DNA of 64,000 nt from the NCBI GenBank assembly GCA_937121175.1, contig CAKZKD010000003.1, positions 124,001 to 188,000 on the forward strand, given 5' to 3'. Both the position numbers and the translations under genes were made by a program. Below the pieces are notes generated by a model. The model saw only the letters and a program-made list of their open reading frames with translations, was not told where the DNA came from and ran no database searches. Origin of the DNA: an uncultured Flavobacteriales bacterium (lineage in GTDB: Bacteria; Bacteroidota; Bacteroidia; Flavobacteriales_G; Salibacteraceae). Within the stretch, counting starts at the first letter, position 1. Each line of letters begins with the position of its first letter. This document shows positions 20,744 to 29,699 of the stretch, one piece after another.

Positions 20744-20775
20744 AAAGCCTCAGCATGGAAATACTGAGGCTTTAA
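20744..20775 (-). terminator. Rho-independent terminator for the 20796-23078 gene
   Basis: Minus strand AAAGCCTCAGTATTTCCATGCTGAGGCTTTTTTTT. Confidence 0.88.
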
Positions 20776-20795
20776 AGTGATTTTGAAACAGATGA

Positions 20796-23078
20796 TTATT
20801 TACTAATCATGATTTTTTCAACTTTTGATGCTCCACCTAGATTTATGTTTACGAAATACATGCCTGTAGGTAAATCACCAATATCAATTGTTGATTCAGA
20901 CATTAGGTAATCAATAGTTGTGTTCATCATTTGCTGACCAACACCATTAGTTATTGATACAGAAACATTCTCATACTCTACTGTCGAAGAAACAGTAAAG
21001 AACGAACCAGAATTAGCAGAGATAAGCGTAGGGAAGAGGCTAATATTTTCAAGCTCTTCTTGTGCAATTAAATCTTCGTCTTCTTCTAAATCCGAGAAAT
21101 CATCATCGTACTCAATTACTCCACTATGATAAGCAAAGTTGCTTTTCTTTGACTTTACAGGAGTAATACATGATGGTGTTCTTTCCTCTGGAGTAGTGTA
21201 ACATCCACTGTAAAAAGTAAGGTCATTAATTCTAACCTTAGCGTCGCCTATTAGGGTAGAAGCTGCAGAACCGGTATTAATAGTGTAAATGTTTGAATGA
21301 ACTCCAACACCTTTAGTTTTGATAATGTTCGATACATATAAATCACCACTAGAATTGAAATCCATACCAGAAATTAAAGAGATACCATGTCTTCCGACTG
21401 CAGTTACCTTGCAGTTTGAAGAATTTACAGAAAACAGATGAGATTTGGTTAATAGATACATGTTGTCGTTTGAATCAAATGCAATATCGCCTCTACCTTT
21501 CTTCTGACCTTTCTTGAATCCGAAGAAATTAGCATAAAATGATGCCGCTCCTGTTGTAGTATTAATGGTGTACACCTTTTTACCTCTTGAAGCAAATAAG
21601 GTTCCTTGAGAGTTGAAAGCAAGACGATAAACATTGTTGCAGAATCCAGTTGTTCCAACTATTTCTGAAGTTCCATTCTCTAAATTATATCTACCCAAAT
21701 TGTATGGGTGTACGTTTTGAATAAAGTACAAATAGCTACTATTAGGATCATCGGCAAGAGCTGCAGATTTAAAAGGAATATCTGAAGTTTCAATAGAAGC
21801 ATTAGCCCCGTCTAAATGGTATATTCTTTTGTTCTTAGCAGACTTTCCACCCTTAATTCCAAATAGATTATCACCGCCAGTGTTGCAGTTTCGCTTCGCA
21901 TATACGTTTACGTCTCCACGGCCACCCGTATATTGAGCGCTAGCTTTAGCAACAGTATAAGTAAACCAACCTCCTAATCCAAAAACTTCAGTGTTTTGAG
22001 ATGTAGCGGCTTTACCCAATTGCATCGCAATAGTGAGGTTTGCCGGCTGGTGAGATAAATTTAATACAGTGCCCTTGTAGTTATTTCTACCTGTTAGTGT
22101 ATTTGGCTTAGAAGGGTCAAGAATGTAGTACGTCCAATCTGTGTGACTACCATTAGACTTATTGTAGGTGTCGTAAAAAATGTTTCCAGAAGTAGCAGAC
22201 CAATCAGACCAATCTTTAGCATTGTGGAAATACATGTTTACTTCAAAGGCTTTTTCTGGAACATCAACCCAATTAACTCCGTCACTGTTATTTGAAATCA
22301 TATAAACTTCTCCGTAAAGGTGAGCAGTACCATCTTGATAGGTCGTTAGTTTGCCACCTTTAGAACCGAATACAAATCGTTGAACGCCCAAGTTATCATC
22401 GTTGATATACAACGCGTGAGAATAAGGTTTGATGTCTGTATAATCGAAACGGTAAACATCGAAATAATCATCTACATTTTTCTTTGGACAAATAGCAGTA
22501 CAAAAACCTCCTGAAGTGGAATACAATACTTCTCCAAGCTCATCTAAAATTTGACCTGAGAACATACCGCCTAATCCGTAGATTGCATTTACACCATTTG
22601 CTCCGTATCCAATTTGAATACCGCAAGAACTCGAACCTGTAAGCGTCATTTCAAAGTCACCATAGTTTCCCGAAAGGTCTTCTAAAACGGGGTCTTCATC
22701 AGCATCAATATCATAATAAGTCCAGTTTGTATGTTGACCTGCAGTAAGGTTTTGGGGGTCACAAAAATTTCCGTTTGCAGCGGTTTGTTGGGCCCAAGTT
22801 TTCTTGTTTTTTAATGGAATCTCAATATAAAAACGTTCTGTTGCATCACTTTTGTTTACCAGCTTACCAGTAATCAATGCAGAGCCGTCAGCGAATTCTG
22901 ATAGTTGACCAGAATTGTTTTCAAAGACATATTTCTGCATTCCAGTTTTCCAACTAGGGCGTAACCAAATGGCTAGTCCATCGCTTTCGTTAAGGAAATC
23001 ATATTTAGTGAGGTTTACAGTCGCAAAAGAACTTATTGACACCAGAAATGCGAGAAACAATGAGTATAAATTTTTCAT
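20796..23078 (-). CDS. Secreted T9SS-sorted protein: duplicated about 170-aa domain plus beta-propeller-like region
   Basis: Signal peptide MKNLYSLFLAFLVSISSFA; two related N-terminal domains (AGQHTNWTYYDID / NGSHTDWTYYILD; YGLGGMFSGQI / FGLGGWFTYTV); blade-like NxLYxIxxxTG repeats; C-terminal GMYFVNINLGGASKVEKIMISK. Confidence 0.8.
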   Translation of the reverse strand: MKNLYSLFLAFLVSISSFATVNLTKYDFLNESDGLAIWLRPSWKTGMQKYVFENNSGQLSEFADGSALITGKLVNKSDATERFYIEIPLKNKKTWAQQTAANGNFCDPQNLTAGQHTNWTYYDIDADEDPVLEDLSGNYGDFEMTLTGSSSCGIQIGYGANGVNAIYGLGGMFSGQILDELGEVLYSTSGGFCTAICPKKNVDDYFDVYRFDYTDIKPYSHALYINDDNLGVQRFVFGSKGGKLTTYQDGTAHLYGEVYMISNNSDGVNWVDVPEKAFEVNMYFHNAKDWSDWSATSGNIFYDTYNKSNGSHTDWTYYILDPSKPNTLTGRNNYKGTVLNLSHQPANLTIAMQLGKAATSQNTEVFGLGGWFTYTVAKASAQYTGGRGDVNVYAKRNCNTGGDNLFGIKGGKSAKNKRIYHLDGANASIETSDIPFKSAALADDPNSSYLYFIQNVHPYNLGRYNLENGTSEIVGTTGFCNNVYRLAFNSQGTLFASRGKKVYTINTTTGAASFYANFFGFKKGQKKGRGDIAFDSNDNMYLLTKSHLFSVNSSNCKVTAVGRHGISLISGMDFNSSGDLYVSNIIKTKGVGVHSNIYTINTGSAASTLIGDAKVRINDLTFYSGCYTTPEERTPSCITPVKSKKSNFAYHSGVIEYDDDFSDLEEDEDLIAQEELENISLFPTLISANSGSFFTVSSTVEYENVSVSITNGVGQQMMNTTIDYLMSESTIDIGDLPTGMYFVNINLGGASKVEKIMISK

Positions 23079-23161
23079 AATCTATTTTAAAAAAGGTTTA
23101 GAGTGCAAAGATGTGTGAAACTTGGTTGTTTGAGATGTTTCTTGACGATAGTTTAAGTAGC

Positions 23162-24274
23162 TTATCTAACTACAAATTGTTTGGATTGACGGGCGTGGTT
23201 ATTGTCTTCTAGTACGAGACTGTATACACCAGGTTTTAGGTTCGAGACCGTCATAGTTTCAATGGACTCTTTGTTTTCGGTTTGATAGGGTTTTGCTTCA
23301 ATAATACGTCCGGTTATATCCATAATTTGAATGTAATTTACGTTGTAAGCATAACCAATATAAAAGTTTAACTGACCGTTATTAACAGGGTTCTGTAAAA
23401 TTGAAAACTTTGGTTTCCCTGAAATTATTTCAGATTCCATAGCATCAACTAATAGAATTTTACTGTATTCATTTTCACCATTAAAGTCTACTTGATGAAG
23501 TCTGTAATAAAATAGGTTACTGCTGGCTGTCGCATCTGTATAACTATAAGTTTGTTTTTCGTTAGTTGTCCCGCTACCTTCTATAGAATCTAGTTGATTC
23601 CAAGATAATCCGTCAATACTTCTTTCCACCACGAAATAATCATTATTTATTTCACTTGCCGTCTCCCAAGTTAAAAGAACATTGTTTTTATTTTTCCTTT
23701 CTACTATGAAGTTGACAAGGGTTACCGGCAAAGGCCAATTACCTACAATGGTAATGGAATAACCTGTGTAACAAAGTGGGTCATCCTCCTCGTTGTCGCG
23801 AGCCCGAACAAACCAACTTCCAAACGGGCTTTCTTGCTCATACGCTGCAAGCGATTGATTTGCATCAAAGGTGCCCGTCTGAGGGAAAGAAGGTAGAGCC
23901 GTATTGTTTTCAAAACTCATTGTCACCGATCCACCATTAGTTGTACTCGTAAAGTCATTAAAGTTGATAAGCCTTCTATTGCTTGTAGGTAATGCTCCGG
24001 GGCCCCTGAGTTGAAATCTAATTTCTTCATTAAAGGGATTGCCGCCGCCAGGGTTAGCACAAGTATTATCTACTTTATTAAAGGAAACACTTACCGAGAT
24101 GGACTCTATTATCATTCCTGCAGGAAAGTCAACATTACTTACAAACGATACTGAAGGGGGATTCCCATTTCCATTATCAACGGAAATGTTCCCAGACCAT
24201 GATTTTGTAACTGAAATTTGAGCAATAGAGCTACTCCCTATTAAAGTTGAAAGAAGTAATATTAGGTACTTCAT
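23162..24274 (-). CDS. Secreted protein with proprotein-convertase P-domain-like region and T9SS sorting tail
   Basis: Signal peptide; ...SPFGSWFVRARDNEEDDPLCYTGYSITI; LPVTLVNFIVERKNKNNVLLTWETASEINNDYFVVERS; C-terminal LKPGVYSLVLEDNNHARQSKQFVVR. Confidence 0.75.
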   Translation of the reverse strand: MKYLILLLSTLIGSSSIAQISVTKSWSGNISVDNGNGNPPSVSFVSNVDFPAGMIIESISVSVSFNKVDNTCANPGGGNPFNEEIRFQLRGPGALPTSNRRLINFNDFTSTTNGGSVTMSFENNTALPSFPQTGTFDANQSLAAYEQESPFGSWFVRARDNEEDDPLCYTGYSITIVGNWPLPVTLVNFIVERKNKNNVLLTWETASEINNDYFVVERSIDGLSWNQLDSIEGSGTTNEKQTYSYTDATASSNLFYYRLHQVDFNGENEYSKILLVDAMESEIISGKPKFSILQNPVNNGQLNFYIGYAYNVNYIQIMDITGRIIEAKPYQTENKESIETMTVSNLKPGVYSLVLEDNNHARQSKQFVVR

Positions 24275-24380
24275 ATTAGTCTAGTTCATCTAGTTTGTTG
24301 CGTGTGCAAAAGTAGCAGTTTTTTTTAAATATGTACTTCTAATCAGCAGATTGCGGGGGTTTTTTGTCGAATATTGTAGT

Positions 24381-25628
24381 GTGAAATCAGAAATTATTAC
24401 CATAGGAGATGAAATTCTCATTGGTCAAATTGTTGACACCAATTCAGCTTGGATGGCGAATATATTGCACGATAACGGAATAGAAATCGGGCAAATTACT
24501 TCAGTTTCTGACGAAAAAAAACACATCATTGAGGCACTTGATAATGCATTTAAAAGGGCAGATTTAATTCTGATGACCGGTGGATTAGGACCTACGAAAG
24601 ACGATATTACAAAAGCTACCTTGTGTGCATACTTTGATGACGAGTTGGAATTTCGTGAAAATGTATTTGTACAAGTAAAATCTTTATTTGATTCGTATGG
24701 TGTAAAAATGCCAGCGGTTAATCGCATGCAGGCTGAGGTGCCTAGTACGTGTATTACTCTCATGAACAAAAAGGGAACTGCTCCCGGAATGTGGTTTGAA
24801 AATGAGGGGAAAGTTCTTGTGAGCATGCCTGGGGTGCCTTACGAAATGAAATACTTGGTAGAACATGAAGTATTACCTCGCGTAAAAAAACAATTCAAAA
24901 CCCCAGAATTGGTATATCAAACCGTGTTAACTCAAGGAATTGGCGAGTCTTCATTAATGGAAATATTAGGAGGGTGGGAGAAAGCAGTTTTGGATAACGG
25001 TTTGAAACTAGCTTGGTTGCCAGCGGCTGGAAAAGTTCGTTTGCGAGTAAGCGGAAAAGGTAATAGTAGATTGGCTTTAGAAACTAAAATTGCTCAATAC
25101 GTCAATCAGCTGCCAGCGCTTATTCCTGATTATTATGTTGGATTTGATGCCGATGAATTGCAAGTTGTCGTCGGAAAGCTCTTGCAAAAACAAAATGCAA
25201 CTTTATCTACCGCAGAATCATGCACTGGAGGCCATATTGCTCATTTAATCACATTGGTTTCTGGTTCTTCAGCTTATTTTGAAGGCTCAGTGGTTTCTTA
25301 TTCAAATCGGATTAAAGAAACGGCATTAGGCGTTCATTGGGAAAGCCTCAAAAAACACGGAGCAGTCTCTAAGCAAGTAGTAGAAGAAATGGCGATTGGA
25401 GTAAAAAATAAATTGGGTACTGATTATTCCTTGGCCACGTCTGGAATTGCTGGCCCAAGCGGAGGTACAGAGGATAAACCTGTGGGAACGATTTGGATCG
25501 CTGTGGCAACACCAAATGGAGTTAGAAGCGAACTCTTTAAATTCGGGGACGATCGGGAAAAGAACATTTTAAGAACTAGCCAAACTGCATTAAGAATGTT
25601 GCAAAAAGAATTATTAAAAAGGAGTTGA
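24381..25628 (+). CDS. cinA: CinA-family protein (MoCF-like N-domain + nicotinamide-nucleotide amidase C-domain)
   Basis: IITIGDEILIGQIVDTNSAWMA; MTGGLGPTKDDITK; C-domain TLSTAESCTGGHIAHLIT...ATSGIAGPSGGTEDKPVGTIWIA. GTG start inferred at 24381. Confidence 0.93.
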   Translation: MKSEIITIGDEILIGQIVDTNSAWMANILHDNGIEIGQITSVSDEKKHIIEALDNAFKRADLILMTGGLGPTKDDITKATLCAYFDDELEFRENVFVQVKSLFDSYGVKMPAVNRMQAEVPSTCITLMNKKGTAPGMWFENEGKVLVSMPGVPYEMKYLVEHEVLPRVKKQFKTPELVYQTVLTQGIGESSLMEILGGWEKAVLDNGLKLAWLPAAGKVRLRVSGKGNSRLALETKIAQYVNQLPALIPDYYVGFDADELQVVVGKLLQKQNATLSTAESCTGGHIAHLITLVSGSSAYFEGSVVSYSNRIKETALGVHWESLKKHGAVSKQVVEEMAIGVKNKLGTDYSLATSGIAGPSGGTEDKPVGTIWIAVATPNGVRSELFKFGDDREKNILRTSQTALRMLQKELLKRS

Positions 25629-25679
25629 TTTTTCTCAAGGAAAAGCAATATATTTGCCGCCTCAAAAAATCGGACGAAA

Positions 25680-25919
25680 ATGGCTAATATCTGTCAAATT
25701 ACAGGAAAGAAAGCAATGACGGGAAACAACGTTTCTCACGCAATGAATAAAACAAAACGTAAGTTTAAGCCAAACTTGCAGGTTAAGAAGTTTTACATTC
25801 CGGAAGAGGATAAGTGGATTACACTTAAAATTTCTGCTTCAGGAATTCGTCACATTAACAAGTTAGGAATAACAGACGCTATTAAAAAAGCAAAAGAGAA
25901 AGGCTATTTTACAGCCTAG
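25680..25919 (+). CDS. rpmB: 50S ribosomal protein L28
   Basis: [34 protein letters not shown]. Confidence 0.96.
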   Translation: MANICQITGKKAMTGNNVSHAMNKTKRKFKPNLQVKKFYIPEEDKWITLKISASGIRHINKLGITDAIKKAKEKGYFTA

Positions 25920-25943
25920 TTAGCTTTTGTTTTAAAGATATTG

Positions 25944-25978
25944 AACCTCGACACGGAAACGTTTCGAGGTTTTTTTTT
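25944..25978 (+). terminator. Rho-independent terminator after rpmB
   Basis: AACCTCGAcacggaaacgtTTCGAGGTTtttttt. Confidence 0.85.
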
Positions 25979-26006
25979 GAATTACCTTAGAGGAATATTT
26001 ACCAAA

Positions 26007-27146
26007 ATGAGTCCAGTGCTAAAAGTTGGTTTTTTTGTTTTTGTTGCTGCCTTGTATTCTTGTTCAGTCGATTCGGAGAAACCATCCTTCCAAGATTGGA
26101 GTGGGGAGATAAAAGCTGGACCTTATAATCCTTCTCAAATTAAAACTGCGCAACTCATCTCTAAACCATTTAAGATAGACACGGTTTATCGGTCAATGAA
26201 AGGGCCTGTTGATGAAGAAGAATTTTATTTAGCGGACTCAGGAGAAGTGATTTGGTTTACCGGTTATAAAGTTGAGGTTATAAACGAAACTGGAGAAGTG
26301 TTGGAAGATGGTTTTATGTGCCATAACAATTTGAACTTAGACAGCAAACGTCATTTTCCATGGCAACCTCAAAATTTCGATTATCAAAATCGTGTTTTTA
26401 CTCTAACGCAAGGCGTTACAGAAATAAAATTACCAGAAGGTTACGCCATTCCGATTCCAGGAGAACAGGGGCTGAAAATTATGTACCAAGCCCTGAATCA
26501 CAACTATTCGAGTATAGATACCACAGTGCATCACCGCGTGACGCTAGAGTATTTTCTGGCATCTGAAATAGATTTTGAACTGAAACCTGTTTTTATGCAA
26601 ACCCTGTGGTTGGTGAAGCAATACGAAGGACCAGAGGGAAATATGGGAGAGGAGCCTACCAAAAATGCTAATAATGTTACTTCTATAGACAACGAAAATT
26701 ATCACCCTGCTCAACAGCCAACCTGTGGTGTTGATATGCTCGCCAATAACAAATCCTTAAAAGGGTTGGATATGTACTTTGATAGTTTCGGAAGAAAATA
26801 TACCGGACACTGGAAAATTGCTCCAGGTATTGAAGATATTCAAATGAATGTAACTAAAATGTTGAATTTGTCTGAAAAGAAAAAAGTAGTAATGGCAGTA
26901 GGTCATGTGCATCCATTTTGCGAGAAAATTGGACTTATTGATGAAAAGAATAATGATGAAATATTGACCTTAACTATGCAGCAAGCAGATTCTGGGATAG
27001 GATTAAATGAAATAGAAACTTTTGTTCCAACAACTGATATTTGGCTGTCGCCAAAATCATCTTATGCCCTTAGTTCGACATATAACAACACAGGATCGGA
27101 CACCTTATCGGCCATGTCGGTGATGTATGTGTATATGGAAGAATAA
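26007..27146 (+). CDS. Lipoprotein with a PHM/DBH (Cu type II ascorbate-dependent monooxygenase)-like core
   Basis: Start corrected from ORF-track 25941 to ATG 26007 (the upstream part lies in the rpmB terminator). Lipobox LYSC. MCHNNL, LPEGYAIPIPGEQGLKIMYQALNHNYS, GHVHPF and C-terminal GSDTLSAMSVMYVYMEE resemble PHM metal-site segments. Confidence 0.55.
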   Translation: MSPVLKVGFFVFVAALYSCSVDSEKPSFQDWSGEIKAGPYNPSQIKTAQLISKPFKIDTVYRSMKGPVDEEEFYLADSGEVIWFTGYKVEVINETGEVLEDGFMCHNNLNLDSKRHFPWQPQNFDYQNRVFTLTQGVTEIKLPEGYAIPIPGEQGLKIMYQALNHNYSSIDTTVHHRVTLEYFLASEIDFELKPVFMQTLWLVKQYEGPEGNMGEEPTKNANNVTSIDNENYHPAQQPTCGVDMLANNKSLKGLDMYFDSFGRKYTGHWKIAPGIEDIQMNVTKMLNLSEKKKVVMAVGHVHPFCEKIGLIDEKNNDEILTLTMQQADSGIGLNEIETFVPTTDIWLSPKSSYALSSTYNNTGSDTLSAMSVMYVYMEE

Positions 27147-27184
27147 AAGGGAAACCTTATCACCGTTTCGTTGTCTTTTTAATA

Positions 27185-28483
27185 ATGGAAAAGATTACCC
27201 TTTTTTGGCATCGCAGAGATTTAAGGAATTATGATAATGCTGGCTTGCATGCAGCCCTAACTTCCAGCAAGAACGTTCAGCCCATTTTTATTTTCGACAC
27301 CAAAATTTTAGATAGACTCCCAAAAGAGGACAAGCGCATTGATTTTATTAATGATGCAATTCTAAAGCTTGATAAGGCATACCAAGAATTTGGAACTAAG
27401 CTTTGGGTCTTTTATGGTTCACCACTGGAAGTTCTAAAACAATTGGACCAAGATTATTCTGTTTTGGCATTATACACCAATCGAGATTATGAGCCTTATG
27501 CGCACGAAAGGGATAAAGCAGTTTACGAGTATTTTCAAGCCAAGGGGATACCTTTTGTCGGAAAGAAAGACCATATCGTTTTTGAAAAGAATGAAGTCTT
27601 AAAGTCAGATGGTGACCCTTACGTTGTTTTTACACCTTACAGTAAAATATGGAAGAATCAGCTTACTGAGTTTTATTATAAGGCCTATCCGATAGAAAAA
27701 TATAAAGGGAACTTCAATAAAACCGATGAACATAAATTGGATAGTGTTTATGATCATGGGTTTACTGCTACTAACACCAAATTTTCTGAGCCTAGCTTTG
27801 ACCAAAAAGTAATTACCAACTACAAAGAAATTCGAGATTTTCCGGCAAAAGATGGTACAACCAGACTAAGTGTGCACTTACGTTTTGGCACAGTTTCGAT
27901 TCGAGAATGTGTAACTAAAGCGTTGGAACTTGGGAGTGAAACTTGGCTGAATGAGCTCATTTGGCGAGATTTTTACCATTCTGTCCTATATCATTTTCCG
28001 CACGTTGCCACAAATGCATTTCGTTCAAAGTATGAAGCCGTAGAATGGGAGAAAAACGAAGAACATTTTAAAGCATGGTGTGACGGAAAAACAGGTTATC
28101 CTTTGGTTGATGCAGGTATGCGCGAATTGAATGAAACGGGTTTTATGCATAATAGAGTACGCATGGTGGTCGCTTCTTTTCTTACAAAACACTTATTGCT
28201 CGATTGGCGATGGGGAGAGGCATATTTTGCCAAAAAGTTACTGGACTTTGATTTAGCTGCAAATAGCGGTGGCTGGCAATGGGCAGCAGGATGTGGTACG
28301 GACGCAGCGCCATATTTTAGGGTATTTAATCCTACCTCGCAACTGGAGAAGTTTGATAAGAACAAAACCTATGTAAAGCATTGGGTTCCTGAGTTTGGAA
28401 CTGAGGATTATCCCGAGCCGATTGTCGAACATAAGTTTGCTCGACAAAGGGCATTAGATAGGTATAAAGAGGCGTTGAGTTAA
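27185..28483 (+). CDS. Deoxyribodipyrimidine photolyase / cryptochrome family
   Basis: ITLFWHRRDLRNYDNAGL; MHNRVRMVVASFLTKHLLLDWRWGEAYF...NSGGWQWAAGCGTDAAPYFRVFNP. Confidence 0.94.
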   Translation: MEKITLFWHRRDLRNYDNAGLHAALTSSKNVQPIFIFDTKILDRLPKEDKRIDFINDAILKLDKAYQEFGTKLWVFYGSPLEVLKQLDQDYSVLALYTNRDYEPYAHERDKAVYEYFQAKGIPFVGKKDHIVFEKNEVLKSDGDPYVVFTPYSKIWKNQLTEFYYKAYPIEKYKGNFNKTDEHKLDSVYDHGFTATNTKFSEPSFDQKVITNYKEIRDFPAKDGTTRLSVHLRFGTVSIRECVTKALELGSETWLNELIWRDFYHSVLYHFPHVATNAFRSKYEAVEWEKNEEHFKAWCDGKTGYPLVDAGMRELNETGFMHNRVRMVVASFLTKHLLLDWRWGEAYFAKKLLDFDLAANSGGWQWAAGCGTDAAPYFRVFNPTSQLEKFDKNKTYVKHWVPEFGTEDYPEPIVEHKFARQRALDRYKEALS

Positions 28484-29193
28484 GATTTAGTAGAAACACA
28501 TTGCGCAGCATTATCACTATTTTGAGGCAGTGCAGGGCTAAGGTATTTAATATCAAGATTCAATCCGCGGAGAATGAACAAGATACCAATTAAAGCGGCA
28601 AAGTAGGGGAGTGCTCTTCTAATACCAACACGCCATTTTTCTTTGACCAAAGAAGGTGAAAAGGCTATAAACAACATGGCAGGTACAGTTCCCAATCCGA
28701 AGATTAACATGTAGATGGCGCTTTCTGAAATTCCATAACTTGTAATAGCTCCCGCGGCAGCAAAATAGACCAGCCCACATGGGAGCAAGCCGTTCAAAAT
28801 CCCCATAGACAAAAAGGCAAGGGTGTTTCTTTTTGAAATGAAGTGTTGCATTGATATTTTTAGCTTATTCAATTTAGAAGCTAAAAAATTATTCTGCTCA
28901 AATAATTTTTCAAAACTGTAGGGGGTTAATGCTGCTACAAGTATCAGTACGCCCATACCAATAGAAAAGTACTGCTGGAAGCCAAAGAATGAAACACCGA
29001 TTCCTAGAATCCCTAATCCAAGACCAATAAGGGAATAGGTGAAAATTCGACCTACATTATAAGTAAGAATGGAAAGTAGTTTACCAGTTACTGACATTTT
29101 ACCAATTGGCAGTGCAAGTGCAATAGGTCCACACATTCCAACACAATGCAAGCTGCCCAGAAACCCAATCAAAAAAGCAGTAACCAGATGCAC
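28480..29193 (-). CDS. SafE/TauE-family (DsbD/urease-accessory-like) membrane protein associated with the cco cluster
   Basis: FLIGFLGSLHCVGMCGPIALALP; NGLLPCGLVYFA; six-TM pattern. Confidence 0.85.
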   Translation of the reverse strand: MHLVTAFLIGFLGSLHCVGMCGPIALALPIGKMSVTGKLLSILTYNVGRIFTYSLIGLGLGILGIGVSFFGFQQYFSIGMGVLILVAALTPYSFEKLFEQNNFLASKLNKLKISMQHFISKRNTLAFLSMGILNGLLPCGLVYFAAAGAITSYGISESAIYMLIFGLGTVPAMLFIAFSPSLVKEKWRVGIRRALPYFAALIGILFILRGLNLDIKYLSPALPQNSDNAAQCVSTKS

Positions 29194-29195
29194 CT

Positions 29196-29627
29196 TTACT
29201 GAATAAAAATGTTCTTTTCGAAATAGTACTCGATATTACCTTTAATCCACTCTACCCGCAACTGGTAACGACCTTTTTGTAAATCATTAGTAGAAATGCG
29301 CTGTTCTAATCCTGCTGCTAATGAAAGGGCATAACGTCTGTCTAGTTTCTTGTCTGAAGGCCTATAAAAATAGATAGAACCACTGTCAGCAACGTGCGGC
29401 ATTGTTATTTGATAATTTTGACCTTGCTGAACCAGCGTTATTTCGGAATCTAATTCAGAATAGTTTTTAGATTTATCAATCTGATTTTGGAACTGTAGTT
29501 CTTTTGCGTAGTAGTCTTCTGTCTCCAAATCAAAATCTACCATCATTGCAGAAATAACCAAGTATGAAATGTAAGCTATAAAACCTATCATACCTAATGC
29601 TAAACCATGTCCCCAGTGAAATCTCAT
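29196..29627 (-). CDS. ccoH: FixH/CcoH-family protein
   Basis: MRFHWGHGLALGMIGFIAYISYLV...DLETEDYYAKELQFQNQIDKSKN. Confidence 0.85.
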   Translation of the reverse strand: MRFHWGHGLALGMIGFIAYISYLVISAMMVDFDLETEDYYAKELQFQNQIDKSKNYSELDSEITLVQQGQNYQITMPHVADSGSIYFYRPSDKKLDRRYALSLAAGLEQRISTNDLQKGRYQLRVEWIKGNIEYYFEKNIFIQ

Positions 29628-29636
29628 ATTTTTTCT

Positions 29637-29694
29637 GTATTACGTACAAATGTATTACGTAAAACGTTTTAACGCGGAACGTTGTACGTAATAC
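29637..29694. repeat. Intergenic palindromic element between ccoG and ccoH
   Basis: Perfect 13-bp inverted arms GTATTACGTACAA (29637-29649) / TTGTACGTAATAC (29682-29694), plus internal direct copy GTATTACGTA and palindrome AAAACGTTTT. Confidence 0.85.
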
Positions 29695-29699
29695 GTGGC

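Noticed and set aside
25941-26006. N-terminal extension MNLDTETFRGFFLNYLRGIFTK of the ORF-track call
   Set aside because: Encoded by the rpmB terminator hairpin; a lipoprotein signal starts cleanly at 26007.
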